A DNA stretch of 64,000 nucleotides from Mycobacterium asiaticum (GTDB lineage: Bacteria > Actinomycetota > Actinomycetes > Mycobacteriales > Mycobacteriaceae): contig NZ_LZMH01000022.1 in NCBI RefSeq assembly GCF_001673635.1, forward strand, positions 59,863 to 123,862. The letters are read 5' to 3'. Position numbers and translations under genes: made by a program. How positions within the stretch are numbered: the first letter of the stretch is position 1; every line of letters starts with the position of its first letter. The notes under the pieces are model-generated. The model saw nothing but the letters and a program-made list of their open reading frames with translations, searched no databases and was not told where the DNA came from. Positions 7,345 to 18,141 of this stretch are shown piece after piece.

Positions 7345-9606
7345 ATGAGTGACGGCGACCAAGACGCCACTCCTGGCCATCGGCGCGCCTCCAGCGCCGC
7401 TGGCGATGATCACCTGATTACTCCAAACCCGCAGCAGATGCGAGGCGCCGCGCCGTGGGAACGGTTCTCCACTCCGAATATCAACGAGGACTTGTGCCGT
7501 TGGTCGGCCGGACCGGTCAGCTCGCCCGAGGAGGCGCGGGACACCCGCGAGGAGAACGGTGACGAGCCGGCCGCGGGAAGCCACAACGACGGTGCCCTGA
7601 GTGTCGCCGATCTGATCGCCAAGCTCGGCGCCACCGTGTCCGAGCGTCCCAAGAACCATCATGTCGCCGAGGACTCCGACAACTCCGACGCGCTCGAGCC
7701 GGAACCGGAACCAGAGTCCGACCACACCGACGACAAGGTCGCCGACAACGTCGCCGACAACGTCGCCGACGAAGGCGTCGAGATCGACGAGAAGCTGGAC
7801 ACCCAGGTCCTGCCGATTCCGGCGTACTCCCTGCAGCTGCTCTCCGAGCTGCCCGACCTCGGCGCCGCGAACTACCCGCACGACCCCGCCGAGGACGAGG
7901 AGCAGGCATCCGCGCCGACCCGCCAGCGGCGCAAACGGCGTGGCAAGACACCCGAACCCAGCACCCGGGCGCCCGAGACCCGCCGGCCCAAGAAGGCGCC
8001 AAAATCCGAGGCGCCCGTCGAGCCCGTCCGGAAGCGTCGCCGGCGACCGCTGCTGATCGCGGGCCGCTCGCTGCTGACGATCGTGGCGCTGCTGTCGCTG
8101 GTGATGACCGGCGGTGCGTGGAAGTGGAGCACATCCAAGAACGACAAGTTGAACACCGTCAGCGCGCTCGACCCCGGCTCGTCCGACATCGTGGACCCCA
8201 ATGGTCAATACGGCGACGAGAACTTCCTGATCGTCGGGATGGACTCGCGGCTGGGCGCCAACGCCAACGTCGGCGCCGGTGACACCGAAGACGCCGGCGG
8301 CGCCCGTTCGGACACCGTCATGCTGGTCAACATCCCGGCCGACCGCAAAAGGGTTGTCGCCGTGTCGTTCCCGCGTGACCTGGCGATCAACCCGATCCAG
8401 TGCGAGGCCTGGAACCCCGAGGACGGGAAGTACGGACCCATCTACGACCCGAAGACCGGCAAGACCGGTCCCCGGATGGTCTACACCGAGACCAAGCTCA
8501 ACTCGGCGTTTTCCTTCGGTGGACCCAAGTGTCTGGTGAAGGTGGTCCAGAAGCTGTCCGGCCTGAGCGTCAACCGGTTCATCGCCGTCGATTTCGTCGG
8601 CTTCGGGCGCATGGTCGAGGCGCTGGGTGGCGTCGAAGTGTGCAGCACGACGCCGCTGAAGGACTACGAACTCGGCACCGTGCTGGCGCACGCCGGACGG
8701 CAGATCATCGACGGGCCGACCGCGCTCAACTACGTGCGGGCCCGGCAGGTGACCACCGAGAGCAACGGCGATTACGGCCGCATCAAGCGCCAGCAGCTCT
8801 TCCTGTCCTCGTTGTTGCGATCGATGATCTCCGAAGACACGCTGATGAACCTGAACAAGCTCAACAACGTCGTCAACATGTTCATCGGCAACAGCTACGT
8901 CGACAACGTCAAGACCAAGGACCTGGTCGAGTTGGGCCGGTCGTTGCAGCACATGGCTGCCGGGCACGTCACCTTCGTCACCGTGCCGACCGGCGTCACG
9001 GACCAGGATGGCAACGAACCGCCCCGCACCGCCGACATGAAGGCGCTGTTCACCGCGATCATCAATGACGACCCACTGCCGCTGGAAAACGACCAGAACG
9101 CGCAGAGCCTGGGCGCGTCACGGACGTCGACCACCACACCGACTACCCCGAAGAAGGCACCGGAGGCCGCGCCCACCAACGAGACCCGCCGCGAGCAGGT
9201 GACCACCACCTCGCCGCAGGAAGTCACCGTGCAGGTCTCCAACGGCACCGGCACCGAGGGCCTGGCCGCCACCGCCGCCAGTCAGCTCAAGCGCAACGGG
9301 TTCAACGTGATGAGCCCGGACGACTATCCGAGCTCGCTGAAGGCGACGACCGTGTTCTTCTCGCCCGGCAATGAGCAGGCCGCCGCGACGGTCGCCGCGG
9401 CCTTTGGCACCACGAAGGTGGAGCGGGTGACCGGCATCGGCTCGGTGGTTCAGGTGGTACTCGGTCCGGACTTCAGCTCCGTCGGCACCCCGCCGCCCAG
9501 CGGCTCCTCGGTCAGTATGCAGATCAGCCGCAATCCGAGCAGCACGCCTACCCGGCTACCTGAGGATTTAACGGTCACAAACGCGGCCGACACTACCTGC
9601 GAGTAG
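7345..9606 (+). CDS. LytR-CpsA-Psr (LCP) cell-wall glycopolymer ligase with LytR_C domain (Rv0822c-like)
   Basis: Type II membrane protein, 753 aa, of the LCP family that transfers undecaprenyl-linked glycopolymers to peptidoglycan (arabinogalactan in mycobacteria). A long acidic, low-complexity cytoplasmic region fills residues 1-205 or so and includes a VADNVADNVAD repeat. A basic stretch and one membrane helix (about 234-258) follow. The LCP domain then spans about 290-510, with NFLIVGMDSRLG, SDTVMLVNI, VSFPRDLAI and a YVRARQ motif, and the LytR_C domain lies near 627-710. It resembles Rv0822c but has a longer N-terminal region. The ATG is preceded by GGAGG-like sequence. It stands alone between dus and phoY. 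Confidence 0.88.
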   Translation: MSDGDQDATPGHRRASSAAGDDHLITPNPQQMRGAAPWERFSTPNINEDLCRWSAGPVSSPEEARDTREENGDEPAAGSHNDGALSVADLIAKLGATVSERPKNHHVAEDSDNSDALEPEPEPESDHTDDKVADNVADNVADEGVEIDEKLDTQVLPIPAYSLQLLSELPDLGAANYPHDPAEDEEQASAPTRQRRKRRGKTPEPSTRAPETRRPKKAPKSEAPVEPVRKRRRRPLLIAGRSLLTIVALLSLVMTGGAWKWSTSKNDKLNTVSALDPGSSDIVDPNGQYGDENFLIVGMDSRLGANANVGAGDTEDAGGARSDTVMLVNIPADRKRVVAVSFPRDLAINPIQCEAWNPEDGKYGPIYDPKTGKTGPRMVYTETKLNSAFSFGGPKCLVKVVQKLSGLSVNRFIAVDFVGFGRMVEALGGVEVCSTTPLKDYELGTVLAHAGRQIIDGPTALNYVRARQVTTESNGDYGRIKRQQLFLSSLLRSMISEDTLMNLNKLNNVVNMFIGNSYVDNVKTKDLVELGRSLQHMAAGHVTFVTVPTGVTDQDGNEPPRTADMKALFTAIINDDPLPLENDQNAQSLGASRTSTTTPTTPKKAPEAAPTNETRREQVTTTSPQEVTVQVSNGTGTEGLAATAASQLKRNGFNVMSPDDYPSSLKATTVFFSPGNEQAAATVAAAFGTTKVERVTGIGSVVQVVLGPDFSSVGTPPPSGSSVSMQISRNPSSTPTRLPEDLTVTNAADTTCE

Positions 9607-9636
9607 CCGCTTCACCGCATTTACACATAGAGAACG

Positions 9637-9642
9637 TAGGCT
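9637..9642 (+). promoter_or_regulatory. Leaderless -10 element (TAGGCT) for phoY
   Basis: TAGGCT fits TANNNT and ends 6 nt before the ATG at 9649. No Shine-Dalgarno is present. Confidence 0.4.
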
Positions 9643-9648
9643 TTGATC

Positions 9649-10287
9649 ATGAGGACCGCCTACCATGAGCAGCTCGCGGAATTGTCGGAGCGGCTCGGCG
9701 AGATGTGCGGGCTGGCCGGTTTGGCCATGGAGCGGGCCACCCAAGCCCTGTTGCAAGCCGATCTGGTGCTGGCCGAGCAGGTCATCACCGACCACGAGCG
9801 GATTTCGGCGCTCAGCGCGCAGGCCGAGGAAAGTGCCTTCGTGCTGCTCGCCCTGCAGGCTCCGGTCGCGGGTGACCTGCGGGCGATCGTCAGCGCGATC
9901 CAGATCGTGGCCGACATCGACCGGATGGGTGCGCTGGCTCTGCACGTCGCCAAAATCGCCCGCCGCCGCCATCCCCAGCACGCCCTGCCCGAAGAGGTCA
10001 ACGGTTACTTCGCTGAAATGGGCCGCGTAGCAGTCGAATTGGGCAACAGCGCCCAAGAGGTGCTGCAGACCCGCGACCCGGAGAAGGCCGCCCGCATCCG
10101 CGAAGAAGACGATGCGATGGACGACCTGCACCGGCACCTGTTCAGCGTGCTGATGGACCGGGAATGGCGATACGGGGTAGCCGCCGCCGTGGACGTGACC
10201 TTGCTGGGGCGGTTCTACGAACGCTTCGCCGACCACGCGGTCGAGGTGGCGCGCCGGGTGATCTTCCAAGCCACCGGCACCCACTAG
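9649..10287 (+). CDS. phoY2: PhoU-type phosphate signalling regulator PhoY
   Basis: Cytosolic all-helical protein of 212 aa with two tandem PhoU three-helix bundles, each with an acidic metal-binding pattern ([33 protein letters not shown]). PhoU proteins link the Pst transporter to the SenX3-RegX3 two-component system and keep it off when phosphate is plentiful. In M. tuberculosis phoY2 also affects persistence. The ATG at 9649 gives the MRTAYHEQL start shared with PhoY2; the TTG at 9643 would add only two residues. The convergent neighbour is phoT, 6 nt away, next to the full pst operon. Confidence 0.9.
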   Translation: MRTAYHEQLAELSERLGEMCGLAGLAMERATQALLQADLVLAEQVITDHERISALSAQAEESAFVLLALQAPVAGDLRAIVSAIQIVADIDRMGALALHVAKIARRRHPQHALPEEVNGYFAEMGRVAVELGNSAQEVLQTRDPEKAARIREEDDAMDDLHRHLFSVLMDREWRYGVAAAVDVTLLGRFYERFADHAVEVARRVIFQATGTH

Positions 10288-10293
10288 AGCGGT

Positions 10294-11070
10294 TCAGCCG
10301 AACCGGCCGGAGATGTAGTCCTCGGTGGCGCGCTGGTTGGGGTTGGAGAAGATCTTCTCGGTGTCGTCGATCTCGATCAGCCGCCCGGGTTTGCCCACCG
10401 CTTCCAGATTGAAGAACGCCGTCTGATCACTCACCCGGGCGGCCTGCTGCATGTTGTGGGTGACGATCACGATCGTGTACTCCTGCTTCAAGTCGCTGAT
10501 CAGCTCTTCGATCGCCATGGTGGAGATCGGGTCCAGCGCGGAACACGGTTCGTCCATCAGCAGCACGTCCGGCTGCACCGCGATGGCCCGCGCGATACAC
10601 AAACGTTGCTGCTGCCCACCGGACAGTCCGCCGCCCGGCTTGTCCAGCCTGTCCTTGACTTCGTCCCAGAGGTTTGCGCCGCGCAGTGAGTGCTCGGCGG
10701 TCTCGTCGAGTACCTGACGCTTGCGCACCCCTTGCAGCTTCAAGCCGGCCACCACGTTGTCGCGAATTGACATGGCGGGGAACGGATTCGGCCGCTGAAA
10801 CACCATGCCGATGGCCCGGCGCACCCCGACCGGGTCGATGCGGGCGCCGTAGATGTTCTCGTCGTCGAGCAGCACGCTTCCTTCCACCCGGGCGCCTGGA
10901 ATGACCTCGTGCATCCGGTTGAGCGTGCGCAACACGGTTGTCTTGCCGCATCCCGAGGGGCCGATGAACGCGGTCACGCTGCGCGGCAGGACCGACAGCG
11001 ACACGTCGGCTACCGCATGGAACGCGCCGTAGTAGATGTTGACCTCTTTCAGGTCCAACCGTTTAGCCAC
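10294..11070 (-). CDS. phoT: Phosphate ABC transporter ATP-binding protein PhoT/PstB
   Basis: ATPase of the high-affinity phosphate importer, 258 aa, acting on the cytosolic face of PstC/PstA. The full ABC signature is visible: Walker [10 protein letters not shown] at 37-45, the LSGGQQQR signature, Walker B VLLMDEP and the His switch in VIVTHNM. Length equals M. tuberculosis PhoT (258 aa). It is last in the minus-strand pstS-pstC-pstA-phoT operon and starts 20 nt after the pstA stop. In M. tuberculosis phoT is separated from the other pst genes. Confidence 0.95.
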   Translation of the reverse strand: MAKRLDLKEVNIYYGAFHAVADVSLSVLPRSVTAFIGPSGCGKTTVLRTLNRMHEVIPGARVEGSVLLDDENIYGARIDPVGVRRAIGMVFQRPNPFPAMSIRDNVVAGLKLQGVRKRQVLDETAEHSLRGANLWDEVKDRLDKPGGGLSGGQQQRLCIARAIAVQPDVLLMDEPCSALDPISTMAIEELISDLKQEYTIVIVTHNMQQAARVSDQTAFFNLEAVGKPGRLIEIDDTEKIFSNPNQRATEDYISGRFG

Positions 11071-11090
11071 GTGATACAGCTCCTGCCTTG

Positions 11091-12020
11091 TTACCGCCGT
11101 ACATTGTCAAGTCTTCGTCGGGCAAAGATCTTCACGACCACTCGGGCGCCGATATTGATCATTGCAATCAGCATGATCAGAGTCAGCGCCGCGCCCCAGA
11201 GCCGATCCGTGGGGACCTCGTTGGCGCCGGCTCCGGCAGTGGTCTGGTCATACATCATGCCGGGCAGCGAACCCATGAACCCGCTGAACATGTCGAAGTT
11301 GATGGCGTGCGAATAGCCGACCAGGATCAACAGCGGCGACGTCTCCCCCAGCACCCGGGCCAGTGCCAGCAGGATTCCGGTGAGGATGCCGGACAAGCCG
11401 GTCGGCAGCACCACCCGGGCGATGGTCTTCCACTTCGGTATCCCTAGCGCGTAAGCCGCCTCCCGCAGGTCCACCGGTACGATGCGCAGCATCTCCTCAG
11501 TCGCCCGGGCAATCACCGGGAGCATCAACATCACCAGTGCCAAGGCCACCGCGAACTGGGACCGGGGCAGTCCCAGGGCCGCCACCCATACCGCATAGAT
11601 GAACAACGCGGCGATGATCGAGGGCACCCCGGCCAGGATATCCACCGTGAAGCTGACCAGCCGGGCCAGCGGTGTGCGGCCGCCGTATTCGGCCAGGTAG
11701 ATGCCGACCAGGACACCGATCGGGATCGAGATCACAGCGCACGCCAAGCCCAGCAACAGCGTGCCGACGATCGCGTGGTACGCGCCGCCGCCGGCATCCA
11801 AGGAAGTGATACCGGCCTGCGAATGGGTCCACCAGTCACCCGCGGTGAGGGCGTGGAATCCCTTGACCACCACCGAACACAACACCCACACCAGCGGGGT
11901 CAGCGCGATACCCATCGCCAGCGTGACCAGCACGGTGGCCAGGCCGTCGGCGATGCGGCGCCGCCAGCCCAGCCCCGAGATGGCCCGCCACTTGAGCGGG
12001 CGATCCAGCATCGAGGTCAT
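11091..12020 (-). CDS. pstA: Phosphate ABC transporter permease PstA
   Basis: Integral membrane permease of the phosphate importer, 309 aa, with six predicted helices. The first is around residues 25-50 ([17 protein letters not shown]). The binding-protein-dependent transport EAA loop ([20 protein letters not shown]) couples it to PhoT. The frame is open far upstream, but the real start is ATG 12020, which overlaps the pstC TGA as ATGA, implying translational coupling. A run of conserved glycine, proline and glutamate ([14 protein letters not shown]) is typical of PstA. Confidence 0.92.
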   Translation of the reverse strand: MTSMLDRPLKWRAISGLGWRRRIADGLATVLVTLAMGIALTPLVWVLCSVVVKGFHALTAGDWWTHSQAGITSLDAGGGAYHAIVGTLLLGLACAVISIPIGVLVGIYLAEYGGRTPLARLVSFTVDILAGVPSIIAALFIYAVWVAALGLPRSQFAVALALVMLMLPVIARATEEMLRIVPVDLREAAYALGIPKWKTIARVVLPTGLSGILTGILLALARVLGETSPLLILVGYSHAINFDMFSGFMGSLPGMMYDQTTAGAGANEVPTDRLWGAALTLIMLIAMINIGARVVVKIFARRRLDNVRR

Positions 12021-13054
12021 GCCTGTGACCTTCCGGCCCGGGTGCCTGCCACCGCGCTGCGCGCCAGCGCGTTGACGACGAAGGTCAGCCCGAACAGCAC
12101 CAGCCCGGCGGCCACGTAGGCGCCGGCCTTGTATTGATTGTCGAATTCGGTTGCGGTGGCTGCGATTTTCGTGGCGAAGGTGGACCCGCCGTCGAACAGC
12201 GACCAGCCGAACGCCTCCTGGGTGCCGCGCAGGATGATCAGCAGTGCCATCGTCTCGCCCAGCGCCCGGCCCAGGCCCAGGATGGCGCCGCTGAGGAATC
12301 CGGAGCGGCCGAAGGGCAGCACGGTCGTCTTGACCACTTCCCATCGGGTGGCGCCCAGTGCGAGCGCGGCCTCTATCTGTCCCTGCGGTGTCTGGACGAA
12401 CACTTCGCGGGTCACCGCGGTGATGATCGGCAGAATCATCACGGCCAGCACGATCCCGGCGGTGAAGACGGTGCCGCCGCCGGCCAGCGACGCGTTGCCG
12501 GTGGCGAACAGAAAACAATTCCCCAGGTGCGCGTTCAACCAGCCGGCCACCGGCCGCAGCTCGGGCGCCAGCACATGCAGCCCCCATACGCCGTAGATGA
12601 TCGACGGCACCGCCGCCAGCAGGTCGACCAGGTAGGAGAACAGCACCGCTGTCCTGCGGGTCGCGTACTGAGTGATGTAGATCGCCACACCCAGCGCCAC
12701 CGGCATGGCCAGCACCAGCGCGAACAACGACACGAAGACCGTGACGTGCAGCAGGTCCAGGATGCCGAAATGCATCGCCGAGGTGTCGGTGGTGACCCAG
12801 TTGCCGCCGTAGGTGAAAAAGTTCTCCTTGTTGCGAGCCAGCGCGGGCAGGGCGCGCCACGCCAGAAAGCCGCCGATTGCGGCGATCAGCAGCACGATCA
12901 GCAGGCCGGAGCCCTCCGCCAGGCGGCGGAAGATCCGTTCGCCCAGTTGCGGCTTCCCGTATCCCCAGGGGCTGATCGGAACGGCGGGCGGTTCCGGGAA
13001 CGGCGCGGCCACCACCTCCCCGGCACCCGCGTCGGAGGGGTTTGGCGTCGTCAC
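12017..13054 (-). CDS. pstC: Phosphate ABC transporter permease PstC
   Basis: Second permease of the phosphate importer, 345 aa. A polar N-terminal tail of about 45 residues precedes the first helix (GLLIVLLIAAIGGFLAW). The EAA loop reads EAALALGATRWEVVKTTVLP, followed by GRALGETMALLII, the PstC counterpart of the PstA motif. I start it at GTG 13054 (VTTPNPSD), because upstream codons in the open frame run into the pstS end. It begins 49 nt after the pstS stop and overlaps pstA by 4 nt. M. tuberculosis PstC2 is the likely nearest relative. Confidence 0.92.
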   Translation of the reverse strand: MTTPNPSDAGAGEVVAAPFPEPPAVPISPWGYGKPQLGERIFRRLAEGSGLLIVLLIAAIGGFLAWRALPALARNKENFFTYGGNWVTTDTSAMHFGILDLLHVTVFVSLFALVLAMPVALGVAIYITQYATRRTAVLFSYLVDLLAAVPSIIYGVWGLHVLAPELRPVAGWLNAHLGNCFLFATGNASLAGGGTVFTAGIVLAVMILPIITAVTREVFVQTPQGQIEAALALGATRWEVVKTTVLPFGRSGFLSGAILGLGRALGETMALLIILRGTQEAFGWSLFDGGSTFATKIAATATEFDNQYKAGAYVAAGLVLFGLTFVVNALARSAVAGTRAGRSQA

Positions 13055-13103
13055 TATGGTCCTGTCCGTTGAGCCGGCCCGGCCGAACCCCGTGCACGAA
13101 CCG

Positions 13104-14216
13104 TTACTGCACCGCGCCGATCGCGGCGACCAGGCGCTCTTTGACCTTATCCGGCAGCGGCACATACCCGGCGGAAGAAAGACCCGTTTGCCCGCTGTTG
13201 ACGGCGGTGGTGAGAAACGCCTTGACCGCCGTGGCGGTGTCCGGGTCGTAGCCCTTCGAGCACACGATCTCGTAGGTGGCCATCACCAGCGGGTAGGAGG
13301 TGGGCTCCGCGGCGGCGAACATCGGGCTCAACTCCAGCACCAGGTCGTTGCCCCGGGCGGCGAACGTGACGGCGTTGGTGGCGTTGCGGGCGGTTTCATC
13401 GGTGAGCGCCACCACGCCGTTGCCGGTGTCCAATTGCGCGAACGGCACGCCGGCGCGGTCGGCGAAACCCTTCTCCGCATAGCCGATACCGCCGGGCGTG
13501 GCCTGCACCCCCTGGATGACGCCAGCCGATCGCTCGGCGCCCTCACCGACGCCGCCCTGAAATTCGGTGCCGACACCGCGCGCCCAACTCTGGGGCGCGG
13601 CGGCCGTCAGGTACTTCTGGAAGTTGTCGGTCGTCCCCGACGAATCCTTCCGGTAGATCGGCGTGATCTTGCTGTCGGGTAGCTTCACACCGGGATTGAG
13701 TGCCTGCAGTATCGGGTCACTCCACATCCGGATCCCGCCGCTGAAGATCTTGGCCAGCGTGTCGGCGTCGAGGACCAACTTCGGCACGCCGGGCAGGTTG
13801 TAAACCAACGCGATCGGGCCGAATACCAGCGGCAGGTCCCAGGCCGGGTTCCCGTTGCAGCGCTTGGCGGCCGGATTGATCTGGGTGACGGTCAACGGCG
13901 AATCGGACCCGGCGAAATCGACGTGTCCGGCCACGAACTGTGTCCGGCCGGCGCCGGACCCGGTTGCGTGGTAGGCGACGGACTTCCCGGGACACAGCTG
14001 GCCCCACACCTGGTTGAACATCGCGACGGCGAGCTGCTGCGCCGTCGACCCCTCCGCGGTCAGCGTGTCCTTCCCGCCGCAGGCGGCACCCCCGGCGGGT
14101 GACCCCGAAATCGGTGTCGAGGCACCACGATTGTCATCGCTGCCGCAGGCCGTGACCGCTGCAGCGCAGGCGATCACGGCCAGGGCCGCTGCCCTCTTCA
14201 CCGAGGCGAATTTCAC
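13104..14216 (-). CDS. pstS: Phosphate-binding lipoprotein PstS
   Basis: Extracytoplasmic phosphate-binding lipoprotein, 370 aa, that feeds PstC/PstA. A lipoprotein signal ends in the lipobox VTAC with Cys24 as the lipidation site. Phosphate-site segments follow: EGSTAQQLAV, ATGSGAGRTQFV, DFAGSDSPL and RKDSSGTTDNF. Length equals M. tuberculosis PstS3 (370 aa). It starts with GTG 14216 and is first in the operon, so the promoter must lie in the 69-bp gap after mshD. I looked there for a clear RegX3/PhoP direct repeat and did not find a convincing one. Confidence 0.93.
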   Translation of the reverse strand: MKFASVKRAAALAVIACAAAVTACGSDDNRGASTPISGSPAGGAACGGKDTLTAEGSTAQQLAVAMFNQVWGQLCPGKSVAYHATGSGAGRTQFVAGHVDFAGSDSPLTVTQINPAAKRCNGNPAWDLPLVFGPIALVYNLPGVPKLVLDADTLAKIFSGGIRMWSDPILQALNPGVKLPDSKITPIYRKDSSGTTDNFQKYLTAAAPQSWARGVGTEFQGGVGEGAERSAGVIQGVQATPGGIGYAEKGFADRAGVPFAQLDTGNGVVALTDETARNATNAVTFAARGNDLVLELSPMFAAAEPTSYPLVMATYEIVCSKGYDPDTATAVKAFLTTAVNSGQTGLSSAGYVPLPDKVKERLVAAIGAVQ

Positions 14217-14285
14217 CGATCCCGCTTTCTGGATACTGTCCTGCCACGGTATGCCCTCGCGCTGAGACCGACACGCAGGCGAGGC

Positions 14286-15976
<1,691 letters not shown>

Positions 15977-16148
15977 CTAGCCCCTCCAGCCCTCGTGGGT
16001 AGGCCTCCCAAACTCATCGCGACATATGACGTTAGCGGTCAGCTCACCTAACGATAACTTGCTACCTGGGCTTTCGCCTCGCGACGAGCCTGTGCGAGAT
16101 CGAAGTCACCAATACAGCACGGTCCACCGGCGATGTCACAATGTCCGG

Positions 16149-16955
16149 GTGCGCAGGGTGTTGATCGGTGTCACCGCCGCGATGATCGGCGTCGGGATCC
16201 TCGCGCTCGCGGCGCTGGGCGTCGACTACGGCGTGAGCATCTACGCCGAGTACCGGCTCTCGGCGAGCGTGCGTAAAGCGGCCAACCTGCATTCGGACCC
16301 GTTCGTCGCCATCCTGGCTCTTCCGTTCATCCCGCAGGCCATGCGCCACCACTACACAGAGCTGGAGATCAAGGCCGGCGGCACCGACCAACCCGAGGTC
16401 GGCCGGGCGACGCTGGAAGCCACCATGCACTCGATCGACCTGACCGACGCATCCTGGCTGATCGGCCCGAACGCCAGGCTCGCCGTGCAAGAGCTGGAGA
16501 GCCGCATCATCATCGACTCCGTGCATCTGGGCCGCTACCTGGGCATTACCGACCTGATGGTGGAAGCGCCGCCACAGGAGTCGAACGACGCCACCGGCGG
16601 AACCACCGAATCCGGAATATCCGGCAACCACGGCCTGGTGTTCAGCGGCACGCCGAATAAGGCCGGCTTCGATCGGCGGGTCAGCATCTCGGTCGACCTG
16701 TCCATCGCCCCGGAGGACCCGGCCACCCTGATCATCACCCCCACCGGCGTACTTACCGGTCCCGACACCGCCAACCAGGCCGTTCCCGACGACAAGAGGG
16801 CAGCGGTGCTGGAAGCGTTCAGCGCCAGGGTGCCGCGCCAGCGACTGCCGTTCGGGGTCGCCCCGACCACGGTCGGGGCGCGCGGCTCCGACGTCATCAT
16901 CGAGGGCATCACCCGTGACGTGGCCCTCACATTGAGTGATTTCCGGCAGTCCTGA
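16149..16955 (+). CDS. lmeA: LmeA-like DUF2993 protein (Rv0817c-like)
   Basis: Membrane-anchored or secreted protein of 268 aa. One N-terminal hydrophobic helix (ITVAMIGVGILALAALG-type segment, residues about 7-25) precedes a DUF2993 domain rich in beta strands. In M. smegmatis the orthologous neighbour of glnR, LmeA, helps elongate lipomannan mannan chains and binds phospholipid. Start choice: the frame is open to 16026, but GTG 16149 gives VRRVLIGV straight into the signal helix, with a -10-like CACAAT 6 nt before. Position next to glnR-mshD supports orthology; biochemical role is by homology. Confidence 0.82.
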   Translation: MRRVLIGVTAAMIGVGILALAALGVDYGVSIYAEYRLSASVRKAANLHSDPFVAILALPFIPQAMRHHYTELEIKAGGTDQPEVGRATLEATMHSIDLTDASWLIGPNARLAVQELESRIIIDSVHLGRYLGITDLMVEAPPQESNDATGGTTESGISGNHGLVFSGTPNKAGFDRRVSISVDLSIAPEDPATLIITPTGVLTGPDTANQAVPDDKRAAVLEAFSARVPRQRLPFGVAPTTVGARGSDVIIEGITRDVALTLSDFRQS

Positions 16956-17010
16956 CCGCCCGGACAAGGTCCCGCGAGGGCGCTGTTGGCTTGATCACTA
17001 TGTCATTGGG

Positions 17011-17016
17011 TAAGCT
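17011..17016 (+). promoter_or_regulatory. Leaderless -10 element (TAAGCT) for the poly-cysteine uORF
   Basis: TAAGCT fits TANNNT and ends 7 nt before GTG 17024, the spacing for a leaderless start. This promoter probably drives the whole cysA-sseC message. Confidence 0.6.
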
Positions 17017-17023
17017 TGCCGAC

Positions 17024-17113
17024 GTGTCAGCCCGCATCGAGCGCATGCTCACCAACTGCCGCACGGTTGAGCCGTGCCGCGGCGCGGGTTGTTGCTGTTG
17101 CTGTAGCTGTTGA
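17024..17113 (+). CDS. Leaderless poly-cysteine attenuator peptide upstream of cysA
   Basis: Short ORF of 29 codons ending GCCCCCSC-stop: five consecutive cysteine codons (TGT/TGC alternating), then Ser and Cys. Two further cysteines lie earlier, giving eight in all. Leaderless poly-cysteine uORFs at this site in mycobacteria are reported to act as cysteine-responsive attenuators of the downstream sulfur operon: scarce Cys-tRNA stalls ribosomes and changes downstream expression. GTG 17024 is set by the TAAGCT element 7 nt upstream. In-frame ATGs at 17000 and 17045 exist but fit the promoter less well. It precedes cysA by 193 nt. Confidence 0.8.
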   Translation: MSARIERMLTNCRTVEPCRGAGCCCCCSC

Positions 17114-17204
17114 GTAGCCGCGCCGATCTGCGCAGCACTCGAAGCAGCCCCGGAATCCCACTGTGGCATGTCTTCCGCGCAACAGGCGTACCTAGGAGTA
17201 ATCC

Positions 17205-17258
17205 GTGCCTTGCCCTTCCACCACCCGCGTGCGTGGCTGGCCGCACCTTTGCACGTAG
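17205..17258 (+). CDS. Second short ORF in the cysA leader, with its own Shine-Dalgarno
   Basis: A 17-codon frame begins at GTG 17205 with AGGAG at 17194-17198, 6 nt upstream, an excellent ribosome site. The peptide starts VPCPSTTR and ends HLCT, with two cysteines, and stops at 17258, 48 nt before the cysA ATG. It lies between the poly-Cys uORF and cysA, so it could relay attenuation as a second translated step. This is inference from the ribosome site and position; it may simply be a chance frame. Confidence 0.45.
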   Translation: MPCPSTTRVRGWPHLCT

Positions 17259-17306
17259 CACCCGCCGCTGACCACCTTCACAGAGAGAGATCGAAAGGAA
17301 CCCACC

Positions 17307-18140
17307 ATGGCACGCTCCGACGTCCTGGTCTCCGCCGACTGGGCTGAGAGCAATCTGGATGCCGCAGACGTCGTCTTCGTCGAAGTCGACGAGGACACCA
17401 GCGCTTACGACGGCGGCCACATTGCCGGCGCGATCAAGCTGGACTGGCGCACCGATTTGCAAGACCCGGTCAAGCGCGACTTCGTCGACGCCCAGCAGTT
17501 CTCCAAGCTGCTCTCCGACCGTGGCGTGTCCAACGACGACACCGTCATCCTCTACGGCGGCAACAACAACTGGTTCGCGGCGTACGCGTACTGGTACTTC
17601 AAGCTGTACGGCCACGAGAAGGTCAAGCTGCTCGACGGTGGCCGCAAGAAGTGGGAGCTCGACGGCCGCCCGCTGTCCAGCGACCCGGTCAGCCGGCCCC
17701 CCACCTCCTACTCGGCGTCGCAACCGGACAACAACATCCGCGCGTTCCGCGACGACGTGATCGCCGCCATCGGGGTCAAGAACCTGGTCGACGTGCGTTC
17801 GCCGGATGAGTTCTCCGGCAAGATCCTGGCGCCGGCGCACCTGCCGCAGGAGCAGAGCCAACGCCCGGGCCACGTCCCCACCGCCATCAACGTGCCGTGG
17901 AGCAAGGCGGCCAACGAGGACGGCACCTTCAAGTCCGACGACGAACTGGCCAAGCTCTACGCCGACGCCGGACTGGACGGCTCCAAGGAAACGATTGCCT
18001 ACTGTCGAATCGGGGAGCGATCCTCGCACACCTGGTTCGTGCTGCAGGAATTGCTCGGCCACAAAAACGTCAAGAACTACGACGGCAGTTGGACGGAATA
18101 CGGCTCCCTGGTGGGCGCCCCGATCGAGTTGGGAAGCTGA
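17307..18140 (+). CDS. cysA2: Thiosulfate sulfurtransferase (rhodanese) CysA2
   Basis: Two-domain rhodanese, 277 aa, moving sulfane sulfur from thiosulfate to acceptors such as cyanide or protein thiols; cytosolic. The N-terminal domain is inactive and structural (YDGGHIAGAIKLDW). The C-terminal domain holds the catalytic loop CRIGERSS, with Cys at residue 233. Length equals M. tuberculosis CysA2/CysA3. An AAAGGA ribosome site precedes the ATG. sseC begins 1 nt after its stop. It is controlled by the upstream poly-Cys uORF, which fits a role in cysteine and sulfur balance. Confidence 0.94.
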   Translation: MARSDVLVSADWAESNLDAADVVFVEVDEDTSAYDGGHIAGAIKLDWRTDLQDPVKRDFVDAQQFSKLLSDRGVSNDDTVILYGGNNNWFAAYAYWYFKLYGHEKVKLLDGGRKKWELDGRPLSSDPVSRPPTSYSASQPDNNIRAFRDDVIAAIGVKNLVDVRSPDEFSGKILAPAHLPQEQSQRPGHVPTAINVPWSKAANEDGTFKSDDELAKLYADAGLDGSKETIAYCRIGERSSHTWFVLQELLGHKNVKNYDGSWTEYGSLVGAPIELGS

Positions 18141-18141
18141 C

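Noticed and set aside
7737..7769. Tandem repeat or mobile element in the LCP gene
   Set aside because: The repeated VADN codons are low-complexity coding sequence in the acidic cytoplasmic tail.
11091..13097. Apparent 668-residue fusion reading into pstA
   Set aside because: Only the part after ATG 12020 is PstA. The upstream part is the wrong frame of pstC, and the ATGA overlap sets the true boundary.
14214..14285. Pho/RegX3 box in front of pstS
   Set aside because: TTCACC repeats are present only inside the start of the gene with irregular spacing; no clean direct repeat lies in the 69-bp promoter gap.
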